From Hypomesus transpacificus (lineage: Eukaryota > Chordata > Actinopteri > Osmeriformes > Osmeridae), in NCBI RefSeq assembly GCF_021917145.1, contig NC_061077.1:10749251-10813250 (forward strand): DNA of 64,000 nucleotides. The letters are read 5' to 3'. Under the pieces are notes generated by a model. It was given only the letters and a program-made list of their open reading frames with translations. It had not been told where the DNA came from and did not search any database. Shown one piece after another: positions 25,301 through 37,600 of the stretch (its first letter is position 1; each line of letters starts with the position of its first letter). The translations under genes and the position numbers were made by a program.

Positions 25301-28145
25301 CTAGTGTGAGAAATGTGAGCATGAACCTGGGTGGAACAGATATTCTAAGGAGTAGTCAGTAAAGCCCATATTTCTGGTATGTACCCAAGATAGAAAATAG
25401 ATCTGCTGGGAAGACTGGACAGAAAATTGTTGTCTGTTTTTTTATCTAATTTAATGTAATATCATGGTCTCTAGCTCTCGGTGTTAGAGTAAACTGACTT
25501 CCATTTGCTGAACACGTTAAGTGGGTTAGAGTGACATGTGCTTTGTTAATGTGAGTTGTACATACTTGAAAGATTCTTCAAGTATGACTCTGGGGTTTCT
25601 GATAACAAAGTCAAAGTACAGTCAGTGTTTATTAGGCCTATTGCAGTACAGAGGCCATCAAAGACTCACTGTAGCTTGACTCTCACAAATGTATGTCTTA
25701 TCATCGTCAGTCATTTACTATGCAGTGGTGAAGGTCACAAATACACCACGCAGTTGTGAAGGTCACAAATACCACGACCAAGATGTTCCCAACAAGTGAA
25801 CACTGAACTCAGTAGTGACAGAGCTCTATGAAGTGCTTTATTTACCACATGTCAGCGTTATTTATTGAGTACATATTAGGGTTACGTAAATGTTGAATCA
25901 AGCCACCCAGAAGTTGACAGATGTTAGGAAATCCAAGTTTATTGAGCTGTGAAAGGGAACAGTGTCTTACTCATAGTTTATTCCTGACAGATCTAAACAC
26001 TTGTGCATTCATGAGATAGCATCTGACAAGGGCATGTGACCCGTTCTGAGTCCTACACTGTTGTTCACTAATAAAAACAACAGTGGGAATGATTCAAGGA
26101 TGGAAGATGTTTCTACCATAATATAGTACATGTTGTCATGGTTATAACATCTGTTTCAATCATTAGTGTGACAAAGGGCAAAGCCTAAAATGGGAGCGCA
26201 GAGACACTAACTATGTTTACAGTGGACAGTTAGACATGATCTCATGCGTACATATTCCAGGTTCAGAGAAGCCATGCTGGTTCTGCAAGGATAAAAAACA
26301 TTGACAAATGTAAAGGGATTGTGAGATTATGTTCATCTGACACACTTGCATTCTTGACACCAGACTCAGAATGTACTCACAGCATGCTGTTTATTGCTCT
26401 AATCACCTGTGTTACATGACTTTCTGTTGGAGACAATGACAGGGCCGCTCCGGTGGGGAGTGCTGACTGATGTGAAAGCCAGATGGGTGGCGTGTGTGTG
26501 TTGGTGATGCTGTTGTTCCCTGGGTTGTTCACAGGAAGCAGAGCGCTGTGGGATCCACAGGACTGTTCATGCAGGAGAAGTGGGACCGTCCTCAGTCGTC
26601 AAAGAGGTCAGCTTTCCTCCCTCATTAAAAAAGGGAAAAATATTAAAAACCAGTATTTGTAACCAACAACCAAAAACAACATAGGATTAATCATTCAAGA
26701 ACATGAATCCTGTATAGCATCCATAATTTATTTATGGAGACAAAACATCATAGGCACATTACACTGTGAAATATAATTTTGCTCCCTGGAATGCTCCCTG
26801 GAATGCTCCCTGGAATGCTCCCTGGAATGCTCCCTGGAATGCCTCTCCTGAAAGCAGCCATCGATCATGTGGCACACAACCATGCAACCTGATACAGTGT
26901 GTGTCCAGAAATAGTCTTTACTTTTCATGTTTAGCACTTTCATGGGGATGGTTTTGCTTTAGCCTTGTGAATGATGCATTTTGCATTTTCATTTTCATAT
27001 ACATTTAACTTTTATCCAAAGTGGCATATGGATGGTGCATAAGCGATACACAGAACATCAATCTGCTGTTTGCCCTCAGGCTGTAGAAGTTTTGAAGGCT
27101 GAGCGGATTGGGCATGGCTACAACACCAGTCAGGACCAAGTCTTGTACAAACAGCTCCTGGACCAGAACATGCACTTTGAGGTGTGGTTTGTAAATCAGA
27201 TTATTGCTTATGTCTTTCTGCATTATTTATTTTAACTGAGGACATTGTGTAGAAACAGAAGTCTATATCATATTTCTCACCATAAACTAAAAACTAATCA
27301 GTCCTGCTGCCCTGCTTCAGGATGTAATTAGATATTCATTGGTAATTCAGATCATGTTGAAGTTTGTTTAATGTACCACACTGACCTCTGGTGGAGAGAA
27401 TTCACAATTAATCTGTTCAGAAAACCAGTGCAGCAGTCTCTTTTGTGTCCCTGTCTGTGAGATGACACGACCTGCAGCACTAGATCTAGAACCTGATCAT
27501 TGTGAGGGAGCTCACATCACTGTGAGATGGGTCTGTAGTGTGCTCTCATGGTCGCTTCATGTGTGCTTTCAGACGTGTCCCATATCCAGTAAACTGACAG
27601 GAGCTTGCGACTCTGACTTCACCAAACATCCTATCATCAGGTGAATTATCACGTGCCAATGATTACTTTTATTGAGCTTAACGTGACACATACAGTGCAT
27701 AAATCTAAAAGGTTTGTTTCATACCTTCTAAATTAAAAAGGTGGTTTGTTTGTGTTTGCAGGTTCAGGAAAGATAAGGCCAACATCTCTCTGAACACAGA
27801 TGACCCATTGATCTTCAACTCCACCCTTCAGCATGACTACGTCACAGTGCAGAAGTACATGGGATTCACTGAACAGGAATTCAAAGAACTGGTGAGACCA
27901 AAACACCCCCACGCCCAGTGACCCCCAGTCAATTACATTTGAGTAAATGTCTTCAATTCAAATGAGATCAAGTTGAACCACTTCAAATTCCCAGTGTGTG
28001 CACAGTGTGTACTTGAGCTGTGTCGTGCTCTGTCCTGTAGAACATCAACTCAGCAAAGTCCAGCTTCCTGCCTGAGAAGGAAAAGAAGGAGCTGGTCACC
28101 AAGCTGCACGAGGCCTACGGCATGGTGGAAGACACCGCATTTTGA
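19326..28145 (+). CDS. ada: Adenosine deaminase
   Basis: Cytosolic zinc enzyme that deaminates adenosine and deoxyadenosine to inosine and deoxyinosine in purine salvage. The 364-residue protein (human 363) is encoded by 11 exons, all with GT-AG borders and continuous phase: 19326-19370, 22702-22763, 23067-23192, 24104-24247, 24443-24558, 25058-25182, 26535-26606, 27080-27181, 27573-27640, 27762-27891, 28041-28145. Exons 4, 5, 7, 8 and 10 have the lengths I recall for human ADA. Zinc and catalytic residues are all present: HVH (H19, H21) in [13 protein letters not shown] (H218, E221), RIGHGY (H242) and NTDDP (D300, D301). The C-terminal region matches [15 protein letters not shown]. Exon 1 is followed by a 3.3 kb intron. 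The gene is convergent with pkig, as in mammals. Confidence 0.97.
20533..20580. repeat. (GT)n-rich microsatellite in ada intron 1
   Basis: Interrupted GT dinucleotide run (GTGTGTGTGTGTGTGG, then TATGTGTGGTGTGCTTGTGTGT and similar). No other content. Confidence 0.8.
21018..21179. mobile_element. Foldback MITE in ada intron 1
   Basis: A near-perfect inverted repeat. The left arm from 21018 (CTGCGTGTCC, then AGCGGAGCGG and GTCGGCTTCCAATT) is mirrored by the right arm ending at 21179 (GGACACGCAG). The right arm has a 5-base insertion (ACTAC type) and the arms differ at a few bases. The centre is a short GC-rich loop around GATCCCACAATGCCCTACGC. Similar words flank it (CTTAAACAGCTG at 20998 and CTTAAGCAGCTG at 21181), possibly a target-site duplication. 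It has no coding capacity; the superfamily (hAT-like?) is not determined. Confidence 0.8.
26781..26840. repeat. Five perfect copies of a 12-bp unit in ada intron 7
   Basis: GCTCCCTGGAAT is repeated five times head to tail without mismatches, about 175 bp after exon 7. The unit length is a multiple of three, so it produces an artefactual WNAPWNAP-type frame. Confidence 0.95.
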
Positions 28146-30080
28146 AAGAATCAATGAAGAGAAAGGAACAAGCAACGAGAAACAAACCACTTAATCCCCC
28201 TACTTCTCCCACCGGCCACAACACAATGTCTGTCTGTATATACTCCAGTACACACAGTATTATAGCATAGTGAAACTAATGTAATGGTTGTTGTGGTGGA
28301 TCAAATCCAGACTGTGTTTTGTGTTGGACGCACAGAGAAGCAGTAGCTACAAAAAGGTCTTCCCAAATAATCTGAATAGCGCCCGTATGTACAGTTTATT
28401 CAACAAATTACCCTCATTTTACAACTTTTACTATTAGAAAAGTTCAAGCCAATGTTATGCTTTTTTTAATTTACGAAAATGGCTTGATCCCTAATCAAAA
28501 TGTTATGCTCACTGTGATCGAACTACAGTGCAGGGAAGGACAAGCACTTAGCATCTATGATGCAAGAAATGTATTATATTATATTCATAGGGATTATAGG
28601 CACTGGAATTTAACAGGTTATCTGTATCTATGAACCTATCATTTAATCCCCAGTTCTTGTTGTCTCCAGGAGGAAAGACAAATTGTTTACATCTGAAATG
28701 GGGGATGGATCAGGTGAAACAGCACTATACCAAATGTAGTACCGTGAACAGTAGGTGGCGCACTACTGTCATGTTAACAGTGATGCCTACTGAAGCAGTC
28801 CCACAGTTTAGAATGACAATGTCCAAGATATTTTATTCTAAAGAGGATCTCAAATGTAATCAGTACTATCCGAATTGTGATTTTATATTCTTTCTCATTT
28901 TGCATTTTACTAACAGAAAACCATACTTGTGTACTCCTTTTGTGACATGGAGAGAATGGCACATAAGAAAATCAAAACAATAAAATACTTTTGCATCTTT
29001 AACCATTTTCCTTTTCTTCTTAAATGCCGGGGAAACGGCTTAAACATGATGAACCTCATTAGGTTTTATGTTAAGCACACAAACAGGCGATGGGCTGGCA
29101 CTTAAAGCATTAGTTAAATTGAACGCAGTTTTGCTAAACAATATGCCTACTATTCTCCTCCTCATCCTGTTAATGGGAACCCAAGACCGCTCTGGGTCTA
29201 AATGTAAACAGTGACTTCCTGTGACCAGTCAAATGTACACACAGGCTACATTCAATAATATTTATGGTACTGCTAGCACTCAACTTTATACCTCTATTGG
29301 TCATGACTGTCTGGACAGTTACATCAGTCTGCAACCCCTTTTCACGTTTCCATTTTGTATTTTCAAGCCAATAAACACATCTCTGTATTTGATTGATCTC
29401 AGTGGTTGACTGATTTAACTGAGCACTTGCATATCATGTGGCAAAAACACAACGGTTGTAATAGATTCGTGTGTTTTATTACACAAAGAAGTTCCTTATA
29501 CAAAGGTTTTGCACTTTAAATAAATGATCTCCCTACAGTACATTATACCTGCTAACTACATGTTACTGTAAAGGAAAAGGTCAAGAGGAAACGATAAATG
29601 ATGAGCAGGTCACCATGCTCAAAAGAAAGGACAAACAAAAAGGATTATGCATTCAGTACAGCTCCTCGTTATGGCGGTCTATATTAGATATGGGACGAGA
29701 TGCCACAACATGGTCTAAATGTGTTGTATTCAATCAGTTCATCTCCAGTGACATGAATCTGGAGATCTGTGCTTTCTCACAGAGTATTGGGAGAAAACAA
29801 TCTATCCTTCCATCCATAACCGCACCGCAGCAGTAACGGCACCTCTTCCGCAATCAGTTCCGCTAGAGTTCCGTCATCTTTAGTCCCCCGTGTATCTGGT
29901 TAAAGAGAGGCATGCATGTGTGCCGTCAGCAGGACGCTGGCTGGACCACAGTGAGGGGAGGGCCTGGCTTCTGGCTCAGAATGGGCTGGGAGAGGAGAAG
30001 GCGTCCGTATAATTCAACACAAAGATCCTCTCCTCTCTCTCTCTCTCCCCCCCCATCTCCCCCTCCTCCGTGCCGAGGGT
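28146..30080. other. Convergent 3' ends of ada and pkig
   Basis: No additional gene seen. A plus-strand ATAAAA/AATAAA cluster near 28980 is the best ada poly(A) signal. Plus-strand TTTTATT at 29471-29477 gives AATAAAA for pkig on the minus strand. The two transcripts would thus end about 0.5 kb apart. A pyrimidine-rich C/T tract lies at about 30025-30070 in the pkig 3' UTR. Confidence 0.45.
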
Positions 30081-30692
30081 TTAGGACAGGTCCCCGTTCC
30101 CCTGGGCGTCTTGGCTGGCAGAGCTCTCTCCCTCTGGGGGTGGGGAGGGCCCAGGCTGCCCCTCTGAAACACATTGATGGGTCATCACCAACACACAGCT
30201 GTACGTACATATAGTCACGCTCACACACACACACACACACACTTAGGTTGAGTGCACTTAATATAATAGTGAAGCTGAGAGGGTTGGCTTGCCTCTCAGA
30301 GGCTGTAAATCAGACTGAAGTCAGAGAAAGTGACAAGAACGCTGAGGAACAGAAAAAAACATACCGCACTTCCTTCCAGCACATCGTACTATTAATGAGG
30401 TTTTTCCATTTGCTGGTTGGGGGATTAAATTGTTATGATGAGCAAATCAAGCGCTAGGGTGTGCATTCAAGTCAACAGAAAGAGGAAGGAGGGACAAATG
30501 GGGTAACAGTTGTGCTGTGTGTGTGTGTTGAACCTAACCTGCACCAGCCTTCAGGTCCATCTCTGCCATGTCTTTGGTTAGTTCCGTGGCGCTCACTCCA
30601 GCCTCCTGTCCGGCGATGTCAGGTACTGCATTCCTGCGGCCGGTGCGATCACAGCTGATGAAGTCCGAGTACGACGTCTCCACGTCCATCAT
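30081..30692 (-). CDS. pkig: cAMP-dependent protein kinase inhibitor gamma
   Basis: Small heat-stable inhibitor that occupies the PKA catalytic subunit as a pseudosubstrate and exports it from the nucleus. Two coding exons give 78 residues (human 76): 30539-30692 and 30081-30163, joined in phase 1 by GT-AG. The N-terminus MMDVETSYSDFISCDRTG, followed by RRNAVPD, contains the inhibitory core with Ala at the phospho-acceptor position. A leucine/methionine-rich segment (LTKDMAEMDLKA) fits the nuclear export signal. The second exon is variable and Pro/Ser-rich (EGQPGPSPPPEGESSASQDA) and ends NGDLS. The first coding exon starts at an acceptor at 30721, so non-coding 5' exon(s) lie further right; a donor-like CCAAG|GTTAGT near 40148 is one weak candidate. 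Confidence 0.93.
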
Positions 30693-33600
30693 CTCCCCAT
30701 GACCAGAGCTCTCATCACACCTGTAACCAGGGACGACCACATGACGCAGACGAGTTGACAGACACGCATACTGAACATCAATGTTGAGCAATAAATCCCA
30801 CCAAACTAAACAATGGAATACAGAGATGTGGTAGGTTTCCACTGGCACAGGAGGAATTTATAATTGCCATTTCTATTTATGTGCATCAGCTAATGGAGCT
30901 GGCGTCTGTGCTAATTTACTGTCCTCATTACCACTGCAAAACAAAAACGCATTAATCTGCAACTTCTCAAAGCACCCCCCCCCACCCCCTCCCCCACCCA
31001 CCCCCAGAACTTGCACTTGCGTCACATCCCTCTTCCAACAGCACTTGGCCTGTCCAAAAACGACTGACACCGCAGGCCAGCCTGAAAGGGCCCAGTCTAG
31101 CCCAGAGTGCGTGGGATTGATCAGAGGGAACTAAAGTGTGTGCGCTTTGGACATTTCGATGACAGCCAGGGGAGAGCCAACAGCACCGGAAAAGAGGGTT
31201 TCAAGCTCCCATTAGCTATTCATCCAGCCTCTGTCTTCTCTTCACTTCTCTCCACAGTCCATATTTAAATGGGTCATGGATCCTGCCAGCCAGTGGAACA
31301 CCATACAGCTGGTGGTTCCTCAGAGAAAACAAACGGGGGAGGGAGAAAATAAAAAGAAGGCTGCTCCAGAAAGAGAGAGGATCTGCTGCATTTTAAAAGT
31401 AGGACCAACGTCATGCTGTGACCAACAGATCAGAACAACTCTGTCATTTTCTGTTCTTGTCTTTGGTGAGGATGATTACATAGGCCTTTGCACTCAACCA
31501 TAAGAGTGTGTGTGTCTGTGTGTGTGCCTGCGTGCATTACAACAACACACCGTACCTAAAACCTTTCCATTTCCTTTTGATAAAGTCTAGGTCTCCTATG
31601 TAGAGCATGACGAAGCCCTCAATGGCAGTGTCATGCCCATACAGCCACACATAACCCAGTTAGCCCACTGCCAAAAACCCAGTTAGTACTTTACTGACAG
31701 ATGGACTCAATGCCGAAACCAGAGGAAATCACTCAAAGGTGGAACGAAAGAAAGTTGGCAGGCTGTCTCTCCCAGGCATGCAACAGCAGTGGAATGGTGA
31801 CCCAGGGCCGGCTACTTCCCAAGAACTTCCCCTCACATCACATTCCACAGCTATCAGTCAAAAGTCCCAGTATTGTGTTCTCTGAATGAGAGCACAATGC
31901 CAGACAGGAAATGCCCTGGGTCACGCAGTAAGGGGGGCAGCTGTGTTGGTGCTATGCTGGCGATCGTGCAGAGAGATCAGATTGCAGGCAGATAGACAGA
32001 CAGACCTGTGGGACACGCAAATAGGCAGGATGAACAGGCCCTCTAGGAGAACACCACCTAGTGAAATGTCACAATGGCTGTCGTCTTAGCCTGCGAGCTC
32101 CTGTCCAGAAAACACCTGTACTCCTTTCACAGACCACACAAGCTTTCCACATTCACATTTTCCGGCAGACCAAACACCATCAGCATTACAGTACATCCTC
32201 CTTCATGGCATTTGACCAACCTAAGTCCCCCTCTGCTGAACAGTGCTTGAAACATCCAAAAGGTTGAACAAGTGGAAGCAAGCTGAGCTGTAACCAGCAG
32301 TACTGCCTATGTCCCCAAACTAACATTCAGTTTGTAGATCGTCGCCGGTCAACAGTGATAACCAAACAAGGCATGGGAGTCTTGGAGGGCTGTGTGGCTC
32401 CACCGTCTGCTCTGACAGGCCAGTTGTTATCCAGTGCCTAACAACAGCGTATCGAGTCCTGACTAATTGCCAGTGTGTTGTTTAATTAGGCCTCTTCAGC
32501 CGACTTGCCCACACATGTGAGGATAAACCAGGCCATGCGATCATTAGTGGGTTTCCATGGAGGGCCCCTGTGCTCTGTCTCACCCATGTCTTTCCAGGTC
32601 GCACTCTGGGAGCATTTAATAACATTGTTGCCTGTCGTCTTCCTTATCCCGATCATTTCATCTCAACCCACAGAATAGACGTTGGTTTTGGTCGTGGGTG
32701 TGTTTTCAGCCACTGACTGCACGTGAGCCAATAAGCCTGGCGTTCATGCAACCAAAACCAAAGGCATTTGAATAATGTAAAGTGACCTGCATAGAGGCAT
32801 ATTTTCTTCCTTCTAGAATCTTCTCTTATAAAACGATCTCTATCATGGTCCAGTGAACATGTTTACTGATGCCATTTTAAAGCATCAGTGAACATACAAG
32901 CTAGACATGGGCCTAGCTTTAATGAGAGGTAACAATCTCTTGGAGCATGATGTCCAACCTCTAGTTTACAGTTGTACAAGAGATCCGACACTGGACCTCA
33001 ATTCAGTTAAGTTAGGCTGCAGAGAAGTAGCAAGTCACAATAGAAACTCCTTTGCTCAGCCAGTGGCCCACTTAATAAATCTGGGCTCTTTATGTGCTGA
33101 AAGAGCAAAGTGTGTACGGAAGGAAACCCGACACAGCTGCAGCTGCAAACACCCACCGGAGGAAAAATGTCACAGGTGTGCCTTTCCACTCCAGACAATA
33201 ACCTCCCTCAACCCTCAGGAGGGATATCCCGACAGCTCAGGTCATTACATGAACCTGGTTTAGCCTCCCGTCGGGCTCATTCTGCTGCTTGTCCACAAGA
33301 GCGTGTTGTTCCAAACAATAAACGGGGTGACTGATACTCTTTACAATCAAGTGTACTGCCAGAGTCGACGCAGTACATACTTTACACGGACCTCGTCACA
33401 CTGTCCACACACTAACGAGATGTCTCAACAATATCTCTCGGCAGAAGTATCTTGGCTTCACATGCAACCGAAGGCCAACTGAGATGGAGCCTTGATGGAG
33501 AGGAGTCACCCAAACCTAGACTTGGTTCCAGGTTTGGTGTGGTGAATGGATGCCGGGGCACGGCGACATGGAGAAGCAGCTCACGGTGACATGAGGAAGA

Positions 33601-34597
33601 AAAGCACAGGAGACTCACGGAGGGAAGATGAGTCAGCAGTCGTGCTTTCACTGGGCCATTAAAGAGAGAGGCTCACTGCCACCCCAGTGGAGCCTGCCAA
33701 GCATGATTTGTGTGTAATAAACTCACATTATCTGCAATAACCGGCACAAAGAAGCCTTCGTCGACCTCTCCAACATCCATTAAGGCTGCCTCCCCCATCC
33801 AATTTCAAGTCGGTCAACTAATTTCACAGCGGTTATTGACAGAGAAGTGAAGTCTCCGTGTGATTGAATCCCACTCTCTCTTGTAGCGACAACACGTCTC
33901 GCACGGCCCCTCTCGCTTGGATGACATGCTAATCTTTTCATTTTGCTGAGTGGCTCGGCTAAACGTTCAATAATTGTCTAATTACACCCAAGCATGTAAT
34001 GTGTTATAGCAACAGTGAGGACATAGCAGGCTTTTCATAAGTGGTGTCGCAACAGCCAGACTTGAGCAACATGAGGAAGCCAAGCTATGAGACCAACAGG
34101 GCATGCATAGGAAACTGATCACAACTCTATTCCTTATTTAAAAAAAGGGAACGCTTTCCAATTCTGAGGAGAGCTCTCATTGTGAAAACATGTGCCACCG
34201 GCTTCATTCACAAGTATCAAACAAGACAAGCATTCAGGAGACAGATAGAAAGGTCGTAAGTGTTCCAGCTTACCAAAATAATCAGAACCGGTTGGCCATC
34301 TGCTGCTGTGTGTACACAACGCCAGCCTTACAGACGGCAGCCTATGTGTGCAGACAGGCGTCCATTAAGACTTTCCAAAGATAAGTTTTGCATAGTGAGC
34401 AGCAGAGCAGCAGACCCCAGCACGTCAGGTCTTTCCCCTAGTCTGAACACAGCCACATCAATGAGACTGTGGGTACTGACCATTTACATGATGTCAGCTG
34501 CTAGCTACCGGACAAGCAGCTCACTTAAAACACTGGGGAGGGAGTTGCCTTTCCTCAGTAAGATTGGCATTGTTGTTTTACACTGGTCTCCCTTTCA

Positions 34598-34637
<40 letters not shown>

Positions 34638-37600
34638 TTTATGAGGTGAAGTCTATTCAGCACTGGTGGGTATGTGCCCCTTATATCCTTCCTCTTTTTA
34701 TGAGGCCCCAGCTGGGTGTGAAGACTTAATTTCCCTTGGTGGGGTGTGTTTAACTTGCGAGCCAACAAGCAATTGCAGTTTCATTTGTCCAGACAAACAT
34801 TCCCCTCACTGAAAGAGGCAAGCTGGCCAAGCTTAATTTAGAATTAGTCACTAGGGTTTTTCCAACACCTCAGGGCAGCAATTGGCCCTGTTGCTCCCAT
34901 ATGTAAATCTCTCAGATTGCTCCCTCGGGTTACATACACTGGTTAGACTCTCCAATCAAGCTTTCTTTCCTTCTTAGACTGGGGAGAAATAATACAATGC
35001 TTGGATGACATCACTTAACTGTGATAACATCTTAAATTACCTTCTGAAGGAGCTGCAATAAGGCTCTCAACCACTGCCGTTGAGGGCCAGGGGACTGATG
35101 AATAAAACAAGGAGTAGATGGGCCTACTCTTACTAAACTGATGTGAAATCAAAAATCCCTCCCGACTGAATTATGCTGGTAGACAGAATCAGAAGTGGCT
35201 CCACTTCACAGCTGACCAAACTCCTCAATGCTCATCCATTGACATTTGCATGTCATCGGAAATCGTTCTGTGTTGGCAGCAGGTAGATATCCAGTGTGAT
35301 GGACCATCTTCTTCAATCCTGAGGGATGAGGCAGGCACAGAACACAAGGCTGATTCAACCCCTTCCTTGACTCTGTTCCTTGGTGCAGTTTTGCAATAAG
35401 CCCTTTTAAAGTCATGGTTACAATGTGGTGAGGCTTGACTGATCCCAGGTCTGGGCATTTCCCCACCCAGAGCGGGCAGTGGCCAGCTGCGGTTGGATGA
35501 CATCATTAGGGCCTCACCCTCTGACATGACTCAACACCACAGGAAGTGGTTTGACAACTCCCTGATATCTGGAAGGTCTAAATGACAGTAATATCACAGC
35601 TTCAAATGAAAAGATCCACACAAATTAAACTGGCTCCAACAGACATCATAGCAACAGCTGGGGAACTGTGAAGAGCATGGAGAGAACTCAAATAAATTGC
35701 CTTTATAAAGTTAAGTCTAGTAAGGAATTTGCCCAACCAACATTTTTCCAAAATATCCAGATGAAACAAGACTATCATCTTTTTGTTTGGATCTTTGTTG
35801 TCATTTCAGTCTCTGTGGCGCACAAACTTATTTAAAATGACAACGGTGTATCTGACACTGTCAGGTGACAAATCCCTAAGGCCAGTAACAGCAGCTGTGG
35901 TACCAATGTTTTGAGTAGGAGGTTTGTCTGTAAATGAGCTGAAATCAATCTTCTTTTACAGACTGCATTAAAGACAAGTAAATCGATGACCCTCCAACCC
36001 GCCTCCACCCGTCGAGACACATGAGAATGAGTCTACTGTAGCAACATGCCAACATTCAGGGTAAGGTAATCCCCTCTGTGTCTAGGACATTGTGTGTGTG
36101 TGTGTGTGTCTGGTACTGTATGTGAAGACCAGTCAGCTGCACATCATTCATGACAGGTGGTTCAGCACAGCCGACTGAGGTGCAAAAACAAACTCTGACC
36201 TCACAGCTCTGAGTTCTGTAAGACACACGTAGGTTAGGCCATGTGTTTGTTCTGAGACCGCGTTTATATAAACCTACAAAAAATTGAATACAATACTGAA
36301 GAGTAGCATTAAAATATATGCAAAGCTGTGGAGCCAAATTTACTAACACACACACAGTTTCCAACCAAAGTACCATGAAGCTTCCTCATGATGCAGAGTT
36401 CAGAGAACGACCAATGTCAGAGACAAGACGTTCAACCCCGGTCATGGAGAGTAAACCACTAATCAACCTGATCATAAATTCAGATACAGATATGCTCCTA
36501 AACCAATGAATTGTAACATTTAGTAAACCAATAAATTAACAATTCAGTCTTGTGTCAGAAAATGCTAAAGGCTAATGTTCCATCTCACACAGTTCTTCTT
36601 CAAACATTTACTGACACCATATGATCTGTTGTATATTTGAAGCGAACCCCTAATTGATGGTTAAGTCAAGCGAACGGAGGGCACACGGTAAGGACAAGAG
36701 GGGATCGTAATTCTTCCTCCAGGATCCAGGTTGATGGACTGGAAATATTTAGGAGGTCTGTCTCGCAGTTAGCCTCTGGTTTGACTCTGCAGTCAGTCAT
36801 AGACAGGTCCTACAGACCGGCTGCCTGTCTTCCTTTCTGCCAACACACATAACAATATCAGACTTGACTAGGAAGCGGGTTGTTGGGTCGGCCTGTTTAC
36901 ACCCAGACAGTGGAGGCTGAACAGGACCACCAGAGTGCTCTACTGGGTGTACAGAGGAGGGAGGGAAGAAGATGAAGGAATGCATGCAGGTTTATTATTG
37001 TTGTTAAATAAGGCAATCTATCACAGACACCAGCAGTTTGTGTGGGACTTCATAAAGAACTGAGCTGAAGCATTTTGCTTATCCTAAATCCCAGAGTCAA
37101 CTTGGGAGCCCGCTTTTTGAAACACCTGTCACATGGAATAGCACAAGGCAAGCCAAACACGATACCCTCACCCCGCATGATCTCACACAGGCTGCATGCT
37201 GCACAACGCCATCCGCACCCCCGAGAAGAACATCAAGATGTCAGCGCCAACCCAACCAAGATCATCAAAACCTCGTCTGGCATACAGACCTGATCCAACG
37301 CCATCCTTCTGCTTCCGTGGTGATTCAAGGGGAATGGTGAACAGGGTTGGGATTCCAACACGGATTCCTCCGTGCTGTGGGAGGGACTCTACAGGGGTCT
37401 GCTGAGGCTGCCCATGCAGCAATCCCACACAGCTGCATCACGCCTCTCCCCCACAAGTCTAAAAGGATGTGGGCGTCGTGTGATTCGATTTGCTGAGTTG
37501 AGGATTGAAGGCTCTGAAACATTTCCCATAAGCAAGCTTTAAAAAATGAGCATAGGCGTTCATTACAGTGATATGCAGCCGTTGACAGGAGCCAAAAAGC

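Noticed and set aside
26766-27008. 80-residue plus-strand frame with WNAP repeats
   Set aside because: Product of the five 12-bp repeats in ada intron 7; no other support.
29912-30240. Frames of 100-104 residues on both strands around the pkig last exon
   Set aside because: The true pkig frame (EGQPGPSP ... GNGDLS) is different; these are shadows extended by CA and CT repeats.
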